A stretch of 37,551 bases of DNA from an uncultured Collinsella sp. (GCA_900543025.1 UQPP01000023.1:1-37551), one strand, 5' to 3'. Counted from the stretch's first letter, positions 1-8,140 are shown. Translations and numbers: made by a program. The notes: generated from the sequence alone by a model not told the origin.

Positions 1-197
1 GCCTCGGCCTCGGCGCGTGTGTCGTAACGGTTTTTGCGCTCGCACGACTTGTAGCGCCAGGCCTCATCGCGCTCGGCGTCCAGGGCGTCGCGGCGCTCGT
101 CCTCGCGCGCAAACAGGTCGCTCATATCGCCGCCGGTGGCAGCGCCCAAAAACTCGCTTTTTGCCTTTGACCAGGCGGCTCGCTTTTTGCTTCCCAT
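1..197 (-). CDS. Hypothetical small charged protein, truncated by window edge
   Basis: An open minus-strand frame starts at ATG 197 and runs off the left edge without a stop, giving about 65 residues. It begins MGSKKRAAW and is rich in Arg, Glu, Asp and Ala, with the segment WRYKSCERKNRYDTRAEAEA at the edge. An AGAAGGG stretch lies upstream of the start, rather far away. The Cys-x-x-Lys-x-Arg-Tyr-x-Thr-x-x-Glu-Ala pattern resembles small coriobacterial proteins in which such a segment precedes a CPxCxxWHLT zinc-knuckle-like end, but that end would lie outside the window. Function is unknown. It diverges from the acetyltransferase gene that starts about 75 bp away. Confidence 0.5.
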   Translation of the reverse strand, partial: MGSKKRAAWSKAKSEFLGAATGGDMSDLFAREDERRDALDAERDEAWRYKSCERKNRYDTRAEAE

Positions 198-274
198 CTG
201 CTTCGCGCCCTTCTCAAAACGTTGGTATCATTGCTCAACCAAAGTGATACCAATAAACGTGAGGTCGCCGCGTG

Positions 275-763
275 ATGATCAGAAAAACCCTCGATACTGA
301 CATTCCCGCCGTTATGGCCATCTATGACGCCGCCCGCGCCTTTATGCGCGCGCATGGCAACGCCACGCAGTGGCCCGAGGGCACGCCTTCGGCCGAGCAA
401 CTGGCTGCCGATATTGCCGCTGGTGGTAGTTACGTGTGTGAAGTCGACGGTCGCGTGGTTGCGACGTTTGCCTTTTTACCGGGTCCGGACGAGTGCTATG
501 ACGTAATTGAGGATGGTCAATGGCGTAGCGACACTCCGTACGCCGTGCTGCACCGCGTGGCGTCCGACGGCACCGTGCACGGTATCGCGGCTGCGATGTT
601 TGCCTTTGCCAAGGAGCGCGCCGATCACCTGCGTATCGACACACATCAGGACAACCTGCCCATGCAGGGTGCGAGTATTAAGGCTGGGTTTGAGCGTGCC
701 GGCGTCGTGTATGTGTCGGACGGTACGCCTCGTGTTGCGTTCGACTGGCTGCGCGAGGCGTAA
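275..763 (+). CDS. GNAT-family N-acetyltransferase
   Basis: This is a 162-residue single-domain GNAT protein, the usual length for the family, expected to move an acetyl group from acetyl-CoA to an amine; the substrate cannot be read from sequence. It opens with the typical IRKTLDTDIPAVMAIYDAA first strand and helix. The core RVASDGTVHGIAAAMFAFA corresponds to the acetyl-CoA-binding motif A, and RIDTHQDNLPMQ followed by KAGFERAG is the motif B region seen in a common GNAT subgroup. A GTG at 272 directly precedes the ATG at 275; the GAGGT at 261-265 is better spaced for the ATG. It is a stand-alone gene, followed by a perfect hairpin at 791-830. Confidence 0.85.
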   Translation: MIRKTLDTDIPAVMAIYDAARAFMRAHGNATQWPEGTPSAEQLAADIAAGGSYVCEVDGRVVATFAFLPGPDECYDVIEDGQWRSDTPYAVLHRVASDGTVHGIAAAMFAFAKERADHLRIDTHQDNLPMQGASIKAGFERAGVVYVSDGTPRVAFDWLREA

Positions 764-790
764 GAGCAGGGACGCGTATCAACAATTCGC

Positions 791-830
791 GCGAACGAAA
801 ATGGCTCCGGGTGGGGCCATTTTCGTTCGC
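791..830. terminator. Perfect 15-bp hairpin after GNAT gene
   Basis: The arms GCGAACGAAAATGGC (791-805) and its exact complement (816-830) enclose a 10-nt loop. The stem lies 27 bp after the acetyltransferase stop. Only a modest T run (TGTTTT) follows, so it is probably a terminator but could be a palindromic repeat. Confidence 0.6.
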
Positions 831-1018
831 TGCACTGTTTTGAAAGCCGGCTTTCGCAAGGCGCGAACCTACGAAAATCGCCGCGCGGCAACGCGGGGCG
901 ATGAGCTTGGTCGGGGGATAGGGCCCGCTTCGCCCGCCGGCCCGTAAATTGTATCATCCAGTGTGGAGCGTGAACGCCCGTTGCCGCGTACGATGGGCTT
1001 GTATATAAGAGGAGAGTC

Positions 1019-3019
1019 ATGTCGAAGCAAACGGTCGTTGGAATCTTGGCGCATGTCGATGCCGGCAAGACCACGCTGGCCGAGGCCATGCTGTTTAACG
1101 CGGGTCGCATTCGCAAGCGCGGGCGTGTAGACGATGGCGATTCGCATCTGGATACGAACGAGATTGAGCGCGAGCGCGGTATCACGATTTTCTCGTCGCA
1201 GGCTGTGCTCGACCACGGCGAAACCCACGTTATGCTCGTGGACGCTCCCGGCCATGTCGATTTTTCTGCCGAGGCGGAGCGCACGCTGCGCGCACTCGAC
1301 TACGCGATTTTGGTTGTGGGTGCCAACGACGGCGTGCAAGGGCACACCGAAACCCTGTGGCGCCTGCTTGCGCGCTATGACGTCCCGACGTTCATCTATA
1401 TCAACAAAATCGATTTGGAGAATCCCGGCCGCGATGTTTTGCTGGCACAACTTGGGCAACGTCTTTCCGAGGGCTGCCTGGATGCCAACGAACTGCTGGC
1501 GGGCGGCGCCGTTCAGGAGGACGCTGCTGCGTTGGACGAGGCGGCGCTCGAGGAGTTTTTTGAAGCGGGCGAGCTTTCTGTCGCAACGCTGTCGCGCATG
1601 GCTGCCGAGCGCAAGCTCTTTCCCTGCTTTGCCGGCTCGGCGCTCAAGGACCAGGGTGTGGACGAGCTACTCGACGGCATATGCGCTCTGATGCGCGAGC
1701 GAACATGGCCCCAGGAGTTCGCCGCGCGTGTCTACCGCGTGAGTCGTGGAGACCATGACGAGCGTCTTGCTTGGGTCAAGGTGACGGGCGGTGTACTGCG
1801 TGCAAAGCAAGTTGTCGAGGGATGCTCTGGCGCTTCCACTTGGGAGCAAAAGATCGATCAGGTGCGCATCTATAACGGCGAGAAATACGAGCTTGCCCAG
1901 GAAGTTGCCGCTGGCGGCATCTGTGCCGTGACGGGTCTTGCGCACGTTCGCCCGGGGGATGCCCTGGGCGCGGAGCCTGCGGGCGATGCGCCTGTCATTG
2001 CGCCGGTCCTCACCTATACGGTGCTTCCGGGCGAACACGATGTCCACGCGGTGTTCAAAGCGCTGACTGAGTTGGCGGACGAGGATCCCATGCTCGGCGT
2101 AAGCTGGAATACGCATCTTGAGCAGATTCATTTGCAGTTGATGGGCGCCGTGCAACTCGAGGTCGTGCAGCGGGTGCTGGCCGATCGTTTTGGCCTTGCG
2201 GTCGAGTTTGAGCCCGGCGGCATCCTCTATAAGGAGACCATTTCGCAGCCGGTCGAGGGTGTGGGCCACTTTGAGCCACTGCGCCACTATGCCGAGGTAC
2301 ATCTGCGCTTGGAGCCGTTGCCAGCGGGTTCGGGCGTGCAGTTTGGCACCGTGACCTCGACCGACGAGCTCGATCTTAACTGGCAGCGTTTGGCACTCAC
2401 CAACGCCATGGAGCGCGATCACCTGGGCGTGCTGACCGGCTCGCCCATCACCGATGTGCGCATTACACTCACGGGCGGCCGTGCGCATGCCAAGCACACC
2501 GAGGGCGGCGATTTTCGCCAGGCCACGTACCGCGCGATTCGCCAGGGTTTGATGCGGGCGCGCGAGGCCGGCGCGGCGGTGCTGTTGGAGCCGTGGTATC
2601 GCTTTGAGCTTGAGGTGCCGGGGGAGTGCGTAGGCCGGGCGCTCTCGGATGCCACGCGTATGGGTGCCGAGTACGAGCCGCCGACGATGGCGGGAGACCG
2701 GGCGAAGCTTGTGGGTCGCGTGCCGGCATCTGAGGTACAGGATTATGCGCTGGAGGTGGCTGCCTACACGAGCGGTCGCGGTCATCTGTACCTAGAGTTT
2801 GCCGGCTATGCGGCTTGTCATGATGCCGAGCGCGTCATCGAGGCGGCCGCCTATGAGCCCGAGGCCGATCTGCCCAACACGCCCGACTCGGTCTTTTGCT
2901 CTCACGGCGCCGGTTATACGGTCAAATGGTACGACGTCTCCGCCGCAGCGCACGTAAAGGTCGATCCCACCACCTTCCGCTCCTGGCGAGCAGCAGACCC
3001 TACTTTCTTCTGCCATTAG
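1019..3019 (+). CDS. TetM/TetW/TetO-like ribosomal-protection GTPase (EF-G family)
   Basis: This is a 666-residue translational GTPase with EF-G architecture. G1 is AHVDAGKT (11-18), the switch segment RGITI is at 53-57, G3 is DAPGH (75-79) and G4 is NKID (129-132). These are followed by a beta-barrel domain and EF-G-like domains III to V. Homologues bind the ribosomal A site and release tetracycline. The chromosomal setting, with no mobility gene or tet leader peptide visible, leaves open a housekeeping role, so resistance cannot be asserted. An AAGAGGAG Shine-Dalgarno lies just before ATG 1019. Length slightly exceeds the roughly 640 residues of Tet(M)/Tet(W). The last two codons and the TAG stop lie inside a repeat element shared with 8096-8140, so the native C-terminus may have been replaced. 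Confidence 0.85.
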   Translation: MSKQTVVGILAHVDAGKTTLAEAMLFNAGRIRKRGRVDDGDSHLDTNEIERERGITIFSSQAVLDHGETHVMLVDAPGHVDFSAEAERTLRALDYAILVVGANDGVQGHTETLWRLLARYDVPTFIYINKIDLENPGRDVLLAQLGQRLSEGCLDANELLAGGAVQEDAAALDEAALEEFFEAGELSVATLSRMAAERKLFPCFAGSALKDQGVDELLDGICALMRERTWPQEFAARVYRVSRGDHDERLAWVKVTGGVLRAKQVVEGCSGASTWEQKIDQVRIYNGEKYELAQEVAAGGICAVTGLAHVRPGDALGAEPAGDAPVIAPVLTYTVLPGEHDVHAVFKALTELADEDPMLGVSWNTHLEQIHLQLMGAVQLEVVQRVLADRFGLAVEFEPGGILYKETISQPVEGVGHFEPLRHYAEVHLRLEPLPAGSGVQFGTVTSTDELDLNWQRLALTNAMERDHLGVLTGSPITDVRITLTGGRAHAKHTEGGDFRQATYRAIRQGLMRAREAGAAVLLEPWYRFELEVPGECVGRALSDATRMGAEYEPPTMAGDRAKLVGRVPASEVQDYALEVAAYTSGRGHLYLEFAGYAACHDAERVIEAAAYEPEADLPNTPDSVFCSHGAGYTVKWYDVSAAAHVKVDPTTFRSWRAADPTFFCH

Positions 3020-3115
3020 GGGACGGGGTAGAAATGGTAGATTTTTGAACCCTCTGATCCTTGACTAATTGATTTTGGCGTCGACGCTGCTAGATGGACA
3101 GTCCCTTTGTCCCAT
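3010..3115 (+). repeat. Composite REP/BIME-like hairpin repeat, copy 1
   Basis: This block is repeated in inverted orientation at about 8031-8140. The first 45 nt (3010-3054) match the complement of 8096-8140 at 43 positions by eye. They contain an imperfect hairpin (CTGCCATT / AATGGTAG arms) with a GGGGACGGGG loop. A middle part (CTTGAC...TTTTGGC) is more diverged. The last part carries the palindrome GGACAGTCC (3096-3104) next to CTTTGTCCCATTT. The element supplies the stop codon of the TetM-like gene. Confidence 0.75.
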
Positions 3116-3120
3116 TTAGA

Positions 3121-3150
3121 TGGTATAACTCGGTATAAGTTGGTATAACT
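3121..3150. promoter_or_regulatory. Three tandem 10-bp direct repeats upstream of AAA ATPase
   Basis: The units TGGTATAACT, CGGTATAAGT and TGGTATAACT follow each other with no gap and an exact 10-bp period, ending 33 bp before the start of the downstream ATPase gene. One unit per helical turn places identical faces on the same side of the DNA, as in operators bound cooperatively. TATAAC within the units could also serve as a -10 element. Confidence 0.5.
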
Positions 3151-3183
3151 ATTACCAGGGTTTACCGATCCGAGGAGGCCAAC

Positions 3184-4302
3184 ATGAATCCAAATCCCTT
3201 TAAGCCAACGGCAGGCAAGCGGCCTCCGATGCTCATCGGTCGAGAGTCGGTCATCGAAGATTTTGAGGAAGGACTCGACAACGGCGCCGGAGCGCCGGGT
3301 AGGCTCATGCTCATTACGGGTAACCGCGGCTGCGGCAAGACGGTCCTCCTACGGGAGCTGCAACGTCTAGCCAGCGAGCGCGGATGGGCGGTTATCTCCG
3401 ATTCCGCTTCGCTTGGCTTATGCGACCGCTTGGCCGACGCGCTTCGCTCGAATAAACCCGTTGTGACGTCAATGGAGTTCGGGCCGTCGTTTGGCCGGAT
3501 GTCGGTCGAGGCGGCGCGAGCAAAGGGCGAGACGTTACGAGGGCTGGTCAACGAGCGCCTCAAGAAGCTCGGTCCAGGCAAGGGCATACTGTTTGCGATT
3601 GACGAGGCCCAATCGGCGTCTATCGAGGAACTGGCGGCTCTTGCCGTTCTCTATCAGCAGGTGCTCGGAGACCAGGATGCCACGGGCTTGCCCGATAGCG
3701 ACCAGCGCGGTCTTGCGCTGGTGTTCGCCGGCTTACCCAGTATGGTTGACGATCTGCTCGAAGAGCCGAGCGTGACGTTTTTGCGGCGTGCCCAGCAGCG
3801 TACGTTGGGAGCGATCTCTTTGCCCAAGGTACGCGATTCGTATATCCAGACGGTCAAAGACGCTGGTCTTCACGTTGACGCGGAGACGGCGGACCTTGCG
3901 GCACACAAGAGCATGGGGCATCCCTACATGGTTCAGCTGGTGGGCTATTACATGTGGCGGTCTGCTGTTCGACGCGGCTCGCAGGTCATCGAAAGGCGCG
4001 ATGTCGAGGATGGCCATGCGGATGCCGTCTCCGAGTTCTACGAAGCGGTTGACGCGCCCCTGTATTACGGGCTGCGCAGCCCACAGCGCCTTTTTATCGA
4101 GGCTATGGCGGTTGACGAGAACAAACCGACGCGCATGGCGGATATCATTGAGCGTTGTGATCGTACCCAGAGCTGGGCGAGTAAATATCGCGCAAGCCTG
4201 ATTCGCGAGCGCGTCATCGAGGCTGCCGGATACGGCCTCGTCCGGTTTACCGTGCCCATGCTGGGCGAGTATATTCGCGACCGCATTTTATGGCATGAGT
4301 AG
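3184..4302 (+). CDS. Orc1/Cdc6-like AAA ATPase with C-terminal winged helix
   Basis: This 372-residue P-loop ATPase has Walker A GNRGCGKT (46-53), Walker B ILFAIDE (135-141), a sensor-like segment VFAGLPSM (180-187) and the family signature FLRRAQQR (200-207). The last 60 or so residues (from about ADIIERCDRTQ) look like a winged helix-turn-helix, as in Orc1/Cdc6-type ATPases. A GAGGAGG Shine-Dalgarno lies at 3172-3178. The stop overlaps the start of the UvrA-like gene by 8 bp, so the two are translationally coupled. A paralogue with the same motifs lies at 6849-7949 on the other strand. Substrate is unknown; a DNA-binding or regulatory NTPase role is inferred. Confidence 0.75.
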   Translation: MNPNPFKPTAGKRPPMLIGRESVIEDFEEGLDNGAGAPGRLMLITGNRGCGKTVLLRELQRLASERGWAVISDSASLGLCDRLADALRSNKPVVTSMEFGPSFGRMSVEAARAKGETLRGLVNERLKKLGPGKGILFAIDEAQSASIEELAALAVLYQQVLGDQDATGLPDSDQRGLALVFAGLPSMVDDLLEEPSVTFLRRAQQRTLGAISLPKVRDSYIQTVKDAGLHVDAETADLAAHKSMGHPYMVQLVGYYMWRSAVRRGSQVIERRDVEDGHADAVSEFYEAVDAPLYYGLRSPQRLFIEAMAVDENKPTRMADIIERCDRTQSWASKYRASLIRERVIEAAGYGLVRFTVPMLGEYIRDRILWHE

Positions 4303-6808
4303 GGTGATAAAGGTGACGGAACAGAAGATGAGCCCGCAGGCTATCGAGGTGCGCGGCGCGCGTGTACACAACCTCAAGGACATCGATATCGACATTCCGC
4401 TGGGAAAGCTCGTGGGCATTGCCGGCGTATCGGGTTCGGGCAAGAGTTCGCTGGCGCTGGGGGTTCTTTATGCCGAGGGCTCGCGTCGCTACTTGGAAGC
4501 ACTCAGCACTTATACCCGCCGTCGTTTGACGCAGGCCGAGCACGCTCAGGTGGATGAGGTATTGCACGTACCGGCGGCGCTCGCGCTGCACCAGCGTCCG
4601 AGCGTGCCGGGCGTGCGCTCCACCTTTGGCACCATGACCGAGCTCAACAACAGCCTGCGTCTGCTCTTTAGCCGTTGCGCCCATCACGTGTGCCCGCATT
4701 GCGGGGCGCGTGTGGAGCCAAGCCTTAACGTGGCCGCTGGTCTGTCGCTCACGTGCCCTGCGTGCGGTCGCGGGTTCTACGCTCCGAGCGCCGAGGATTT
4801 GGCTTTCAATAGCGGCGGTGCATGCCCCACCTGTGGCGGCACCGGTGTCATGCGCGAGGTGGACGAGGCGAGCCTGGTGCCCGACGAGTCAAAGACCATC
4901 AACGAAGGCGCGGTGCTTCCCTGGGGCACGCTCATGTGGGATCTGATGAAGCAGGTGGCTGGCGAGATGGGCGTGCGCACCGACGTGCCGTTTAACCAGC
5001 TCACGCCTCAAGAGCGCGATATCGTGTTTCATGGTCCGGCGGTTAAGAAGCACATTCTCTACGTTCCCAAAAACGGCGAGGGCGCCACGCCGCTCGACTT
5101 TACCTATTACAACGCCGTCTATACCGTCGAGAATGCGCTCGCCAAGGTTAAGGACGATAAGGGCCTCAAACGCGTTGCACGCTTTTTGCGCGAGGGGCCA
5201 TGCCGTGATTGCGGCGGCACGCGTCTCTCCGAGGCTGCGCGCCAGCCCCAGGTGCGCGGTATCAATCTGGCGCAGGCCGCGGCCATGACGCTTGGCGATG
5301 CGGTTGAGTGGGTGCGCGGGGTGCCCGCATCCTTGCCGGCCGAGATGCGGCCCATGGCGACGGATATCTGCGATTCGTTTTTGAGCGCGGCCCGTCGTCT
5401 GGTCGACCTGGGTCTCGATTACCTTTCACTCGACCGCGCCGGTGCCACGCTCTCCACGGGTGAGCGCCAGCGTGTGCAGCTCGCCCGTGTGGTGCGCAAC
5501 CGATCGACGGGCGTGCTTTATGTGCTGGACGAGCCCTCGATCGGCTTGCATCCTGCCAATGTCGACGGTTTGGTAGGCGTGATGCGCGATCTGGTGGGCG
5601 ACGGCAACACCGTGGTCGTTGTCGACCACGATACGCGCGTGCTGGCGGAGGCTGATTATCTGGTCGAGATGGGCCCCGTTGCCGGAGCGGGCGGCGGTAA
5701 TGTGATTGCCGCTGGTACGGTGGACGAGGTCGAACAATCGCAGGGCAGCCGCATCGCCCCGTTTTTGTGCGCAGAGTCTAAGCGCTTGCGTCCGCAGGTG
5801 AATGACGACGAAATGTTCGACCAGGGGCATATCCGCATGGCAACCGATGCCATCCACACCGTCAAGCCGCTCGAAGTCGATATTCCGCGCGGCCGTCTTG
5901 TCGCGGTGACGGGCGTTTCGGGTTCGGGCAAGACGACGTTGGTGCTCGAGACGCTCATCCCGGCACTCAAGGCGCAGGCAGCCAGTGAGCGCCTGCCAAA
6001 ACATGTGCGTTGGGTCGACGCCGAGGGTATCGCCCGCGCAAACCTGATTGACGCTACGCCCATCGGCGCCAACGTGCGCTCGACGGTGGCGACCTATGCC
6101 GACATCCATGATGAGTTGCGTCGCGCCTTCGCCCGCACGCCCGAGGCCAAGGCAGCCGGCTACAAGGCAGGCGCATTTAGCTACAACACTGGCGCCTTGC
6201 GCTGCCCTACGTGCGATGGCACAGGATCGATATCACTCGATGTGCAGTTTTTGCCCGACGTCGAGATCGTCTGCCCGGCATGTCGCGGCTCACGTTATGC
6301 AGACGCGGCTTCGCATATCCATCGCGAGGGCAAGGACGGGAGTCTGCTTACGTTGCCGCAGCTCATGGACATGAGTGTGGACGAAGCGCTCGACGCCACG
6401 TTGGGACTCAAGAAGGTTCAGGCACGCTTGCAGACCTTGCACGACCTGGGTTTGGGCTATCTCACGCTCGGTGAGCCCACGCCGGCGCTTTCGGGCGGCG
6501 AGGCACAGCGCCTTAAGCTTGCGAGCGAGATGGGCCGCGTGCAGGACGACGCCGTGTTTGTGTTTGACGAGCCCACGATCGGCCTGCATCCGCTCGATGT
6601 TCAGGTGTTGCTGAGTGTGTTTGACGGCCTCGTTGCCAAGGGCGCCACGGTTATCGTGATCGAACACGATCTCGACCTTATCCGCAACGCCGATTACGTG
6701 ATCGACATGGGCCCGGGCGGTGGCGATGCGGGTGGGCAAATCGTCTGCTCCGGTACGCCGGGCGACATCGCGGCCTGCTCCGCAAGCATTACCGGCCGCT
6801 ACCTATAG
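4295..6808 (+). CDS. UvrA-like ABC ATPase lacking the UvrB-binding domain
   Basis: This 837-residue protein has two ABC modules. Module 1 has Walker A GVSGSGKS (44-51), signature LSTGE (386-390) and Walker B VLDEPS. Module 2 has Walker A GVSGSGKT (540-547), signature LSGGE (732-736) and FDEPT. Zinc modules are C154-x2-C157-x19-C177-x2-C180 and C637-x2-C640-x19-C660-x2-C663; C303/C306 matches the CxxCxGxRL element of UvrA. The CPHC at 133-136 is only 17 residues from C154, whereas full-length UvrA (about 940 residues) has the UvrB-binding domain here. It therefore belongs to the short UvrA-like class, known from antibiotic self-resistance and accessory roles, and is unlikely to recruit UvrB. 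The ATG overlaps the preceding ATPase gene; a later ATG at 4328 is possible. A 14-bp hairpin follows. Confidence 0.85.
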   Translation: MSRVIKVTEQKMSPQAIEVRGARVHNLKDIDIDIPLGKLVGIAGVSGSGKSSLALGVLYAEGSRRYLEALSTYTRRRLTQAEHAQVDEVLHVPAALALHQRPSVPGVRSTFGTMTELNNSLRLLFSRCAHHVCPHCGARVEPSLNVAAGLSLTCPACGRGFYAPSAEDLAFNSGGACPTCGGTGVMREVDEASLVPDESKTINEGAVLPWGTLMWDLMKQVAGEMGVRTDVPFNQLTPQERDIVFHGPAVKKHILYVPKNGEGATPLDFTYYNAVYTVENALAKVKDDKGLKRVARFLREGPCRDCGGTRLSEAARQPQVRGINLAQAAAMTLGDAVEWVRGVPASLPAEMRPMATDICDSFLSAARRLVDLGLDYLSLDRAGATLSTGERQRVQLARVVRNRSTGVLYVLDEPSIGLHPANVDGLVGVMRDLVGDGNTVVVVDHDTRVLAEADYLVEMGPVAGAGGGNVIAAGTVDEVEQSQGSRIAPFLCAESKRLRPQVNDDEMFDQGHIRMATDAIHTVKPLEVDIPRGRLVAVTGVSGSGKTTLVLETLIPALKAQAASERLPKHVRWVDAEGIARANLIDATPIGANVRSTVATYADIHDELRRAFARTPEAKAAGYKAGAFSYNTGALRCPTCDGTGSISLDVQFLPDVEIVCPACRGSRYADAASHIHREGKDGSLLTLPQLMDMSVDEALDATLGLKKVQARLQTLHDLGLGYLTLGEPTPALSGGEAQRLKLASEMGRVQDDAVFVFDEPTIGLHPLDVQVLLSVFDGLVAKGATVIVIEHDLDLIRNADYVIDMGPGGGDAGGQIVCSGTPGDIAACSASITGRYL

Positions 6809-6810
6809 AC

Positions 6811-6843
6811 AATGAGGCAAAGGGACAGCCCCTTTGCCTCATT
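6811..6843. terminator. Bidirectional hairpin between convergent genes (REP-family core)
   Basis: A perfect 14-bp stem (AATGAGGCAAAGGG at 6811-6824, complement at 6830-6843) has a 5-nt loop. It sits between the stops of the convergent UvrA-like and second AAA genes. The AAAGGGACAG core is shared with the hairpins at about 3096, 8031 and 18851, so it is both a likely terminator and a member of the repeat family. Confidence 0.75.
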
Positions 6844-6848
6844 GATGC

Positions 6849-7949
6849 CTATTTCACGCATTGAGCCGCGAGATAGTCGCGGAAGAATGGCAATTCAAAT
6901 GCGACGAGCCCTCGTCCTCGTTCCCCGATGATGCCGGCATCTATCATGCGGCGTCGGTAGCGGGAGACCTGCTGCGGCGAACGCTTAAGGCGCTCGACAA
7001 GGTCAGCGGTGGTGGACTCTTCCTCGTCATCGAGCATGGCGATGAGGAATCGCTTGTCCTCTGCAGTGAGTTCCCGATAGGTTGCCGCGAGGATTCGGTC
7101 GTCCATCTCGTCGCGCGCGATTTTGATTCCCAGGTCAAAGTCGCGTGACGAGATTTCCTTCGAATCGCTTGTGAGATCCCAGGCACGGTAGCCTACGAGC
7201 TGCAATAGGAAGGGAAAACCAGAGATCGAGCGAACGGCTCTATCGATTCCCTCAGCATCTGCCAGGCGATCGTTTTCCTGGATTGTGCGAATCAGGGCCT
7301 CGCGTACGTCATAGTCGGCAATGCGACCCAGATGATATTGTTGGGCGCGGCGAAGGAACGAGACCGTCTTGTGGTTCAGCAACGTCGATACGTTGTTGGG
7401 AAGTCCCGCCATGAGCAGGGCGACGCGTTTCCCATCGGTCACAAAGTGCTGATACGTCGCTGCGAGCTGAATCATCTCGTCGAGTGTCGGGTCCACCTCG
7501 TCAACCGTGACGAGCAGACCGGTGTCCGCCTCGTTGAGCTGGTCGATGATGTCACTCATGCGATAACGCCACGTTGAGGCATCGTGAACGCGACTGACCT
7601 CGATGCTGCCGAGCGGTGCAATTCCGAGACCGGTGACTTCGAATTGGTTGGACGAGTCGATGAGATGGGCTGCGGCGCGTTTCGCCCCGAACTCGATTTC
7701 CTCAAGCATTCCCGGGAGCGCGGTTGTCTTTACGGCAATCCAGCCGTGGGATTCCGCCCTTGTCGCAAGTGACGACATGAGAGCGGTTTTACCGGTTCCA
7801 CGCGCGCCTGAGAAGATCGAGGTCAATTCTGGGCGCCTGCGCTGGCTCAAGAAGGCACGGTCCAAATCCCGAATAATCTGTTGTCTGCCAGCGAGATGGG
7901 CAGGAACCTCACCAAAACTGGGGGTAAACGGGTTCTCGAGATATTCCAC
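6849..7949 (-). CDS. Orc1/Cdc6-like AAA ATPase, paralogue of 3184-4302
   Basis: This 366-residue ATPase has Walker A GARGTGKT, Walker B LLVTVDEV, LLMAGLPN and the signature FLRRAQQYHLG. All are matched in order and spacing by the ATPase at 3184, and the C-terminal winged helix (ADLVERLKRSPQQVSRYRRR) aligns too. The GTG at 7949 was chosen because AAAGGAG lies 6 nt upstream; the in-frame GTG at 7967 would place that Shine-Dalgarno inside the gene. It is transcribed towards the UvrA-like gene. Upstream DNA is unusually AT-rich and holds the palindrome TTAATTCTGATTAA (7994-8007). The role is unknown; Orc1-like ATPases bind DNA or act as signalling NTPases. Confidence 0.75.
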   Translation of the reverse strand: MEYLENPFTPSFGEVPAHLAGRQQIIRDLDRAFLSQRRRPELTSIFSGARGTGKTALMSSLATRAESHGWIAVKTTALPGMLEEIEFGAKRAAAHLIDSSNQFEVTGLGIAPLGSIEVSRVHDASTWRYRMSDIIDQLNEADTGLLVTVDEVDPTLDEMIQLAATYQHFVTDGKRVALLMAGLPNNVSTLLNHKTVSFLRRAQQYHLGRIADYDVREALIRTIQENDRLADAEGIDRAVRSISGFPFLLQLVGYRAWDLTSDSKEISSRDFDLGIKIARDEMDDRILAATYRELTAEDKRFLIAMLDDEEESTTADLVERLKRSPQQVSRYRRRMIDAGIIGERGRGLVAFELPFFRDYLAAQCVK

Positions 7950-7993
7950 AAGGCTCTCCTTTCGCACCGCCGTTTAACTTCATTTTATTCTAG

Positions 7994-8007
7994 TTAATTC
8001 TGATTAA
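7994..8007. promoter_or_regulatory. AT-rich palindrome in promoter region of AAA ATPase
   Basis: TTAAT-TCTG-ATTAA is a 5-bp inverted repeat about 45 bp upstream of the GTG at 7949, in a notably AT-rich patch for this window. On the minus strand TAGAAT follows as a possible -10 element. It may be an operator or promoter; the evidence is only compositional. Confidence 0.3.
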
Positions 8008-8030
8008 AAGCAATGGTTCGTTATTTAGAG

Positions 8031-8140
8031 CATCAATGTGACAAAGCGACAGTCCCTTTGTCACATTGATGCCAAAACCAGCTTGTCAAGAGCTAGAGGG
8101 TTTAAAAATCTGCCATTTCTACCCCGTCCCCTAATGGCAG
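8031..8140 (-). repeat. Composite REP/BIME-like hairpin repeat, copy 2 (inverted)
   Basis: The first part is a perfect 16-bp stem (CATCAATGTGACAAAG at 8031-8046, complement at 8056-8071) around CGACAGTCC. It is followed by a diverged linker and, at 8096-8140, by the 45-nt module matching 3010-3054 in reverse complement. That module has perfect CTGCCATT/AATGGCAG arms and a GGGGACGGGG loop on the minus strand. The element separates the second AAA gene from trmL and could terminate trmL transcription. Confidence 0.75.

Noticed and set aside
1667..2785. Minus-strand 372-codon frame inside the TetM-like gene
   Set aside because: It is antisense to EF-G-like domains with intact motifs; its Arg/His-rich product is without domains.
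3010..8140. Block bounded by inverted repeats as an insertion sequence or transposon
   Set aside because: No transposase or integrase lies between the repeats, no target-site duplication could be recognised, and the same core occurs as single hairpins elsewhere, so a REP/BIME explanation is simpler.
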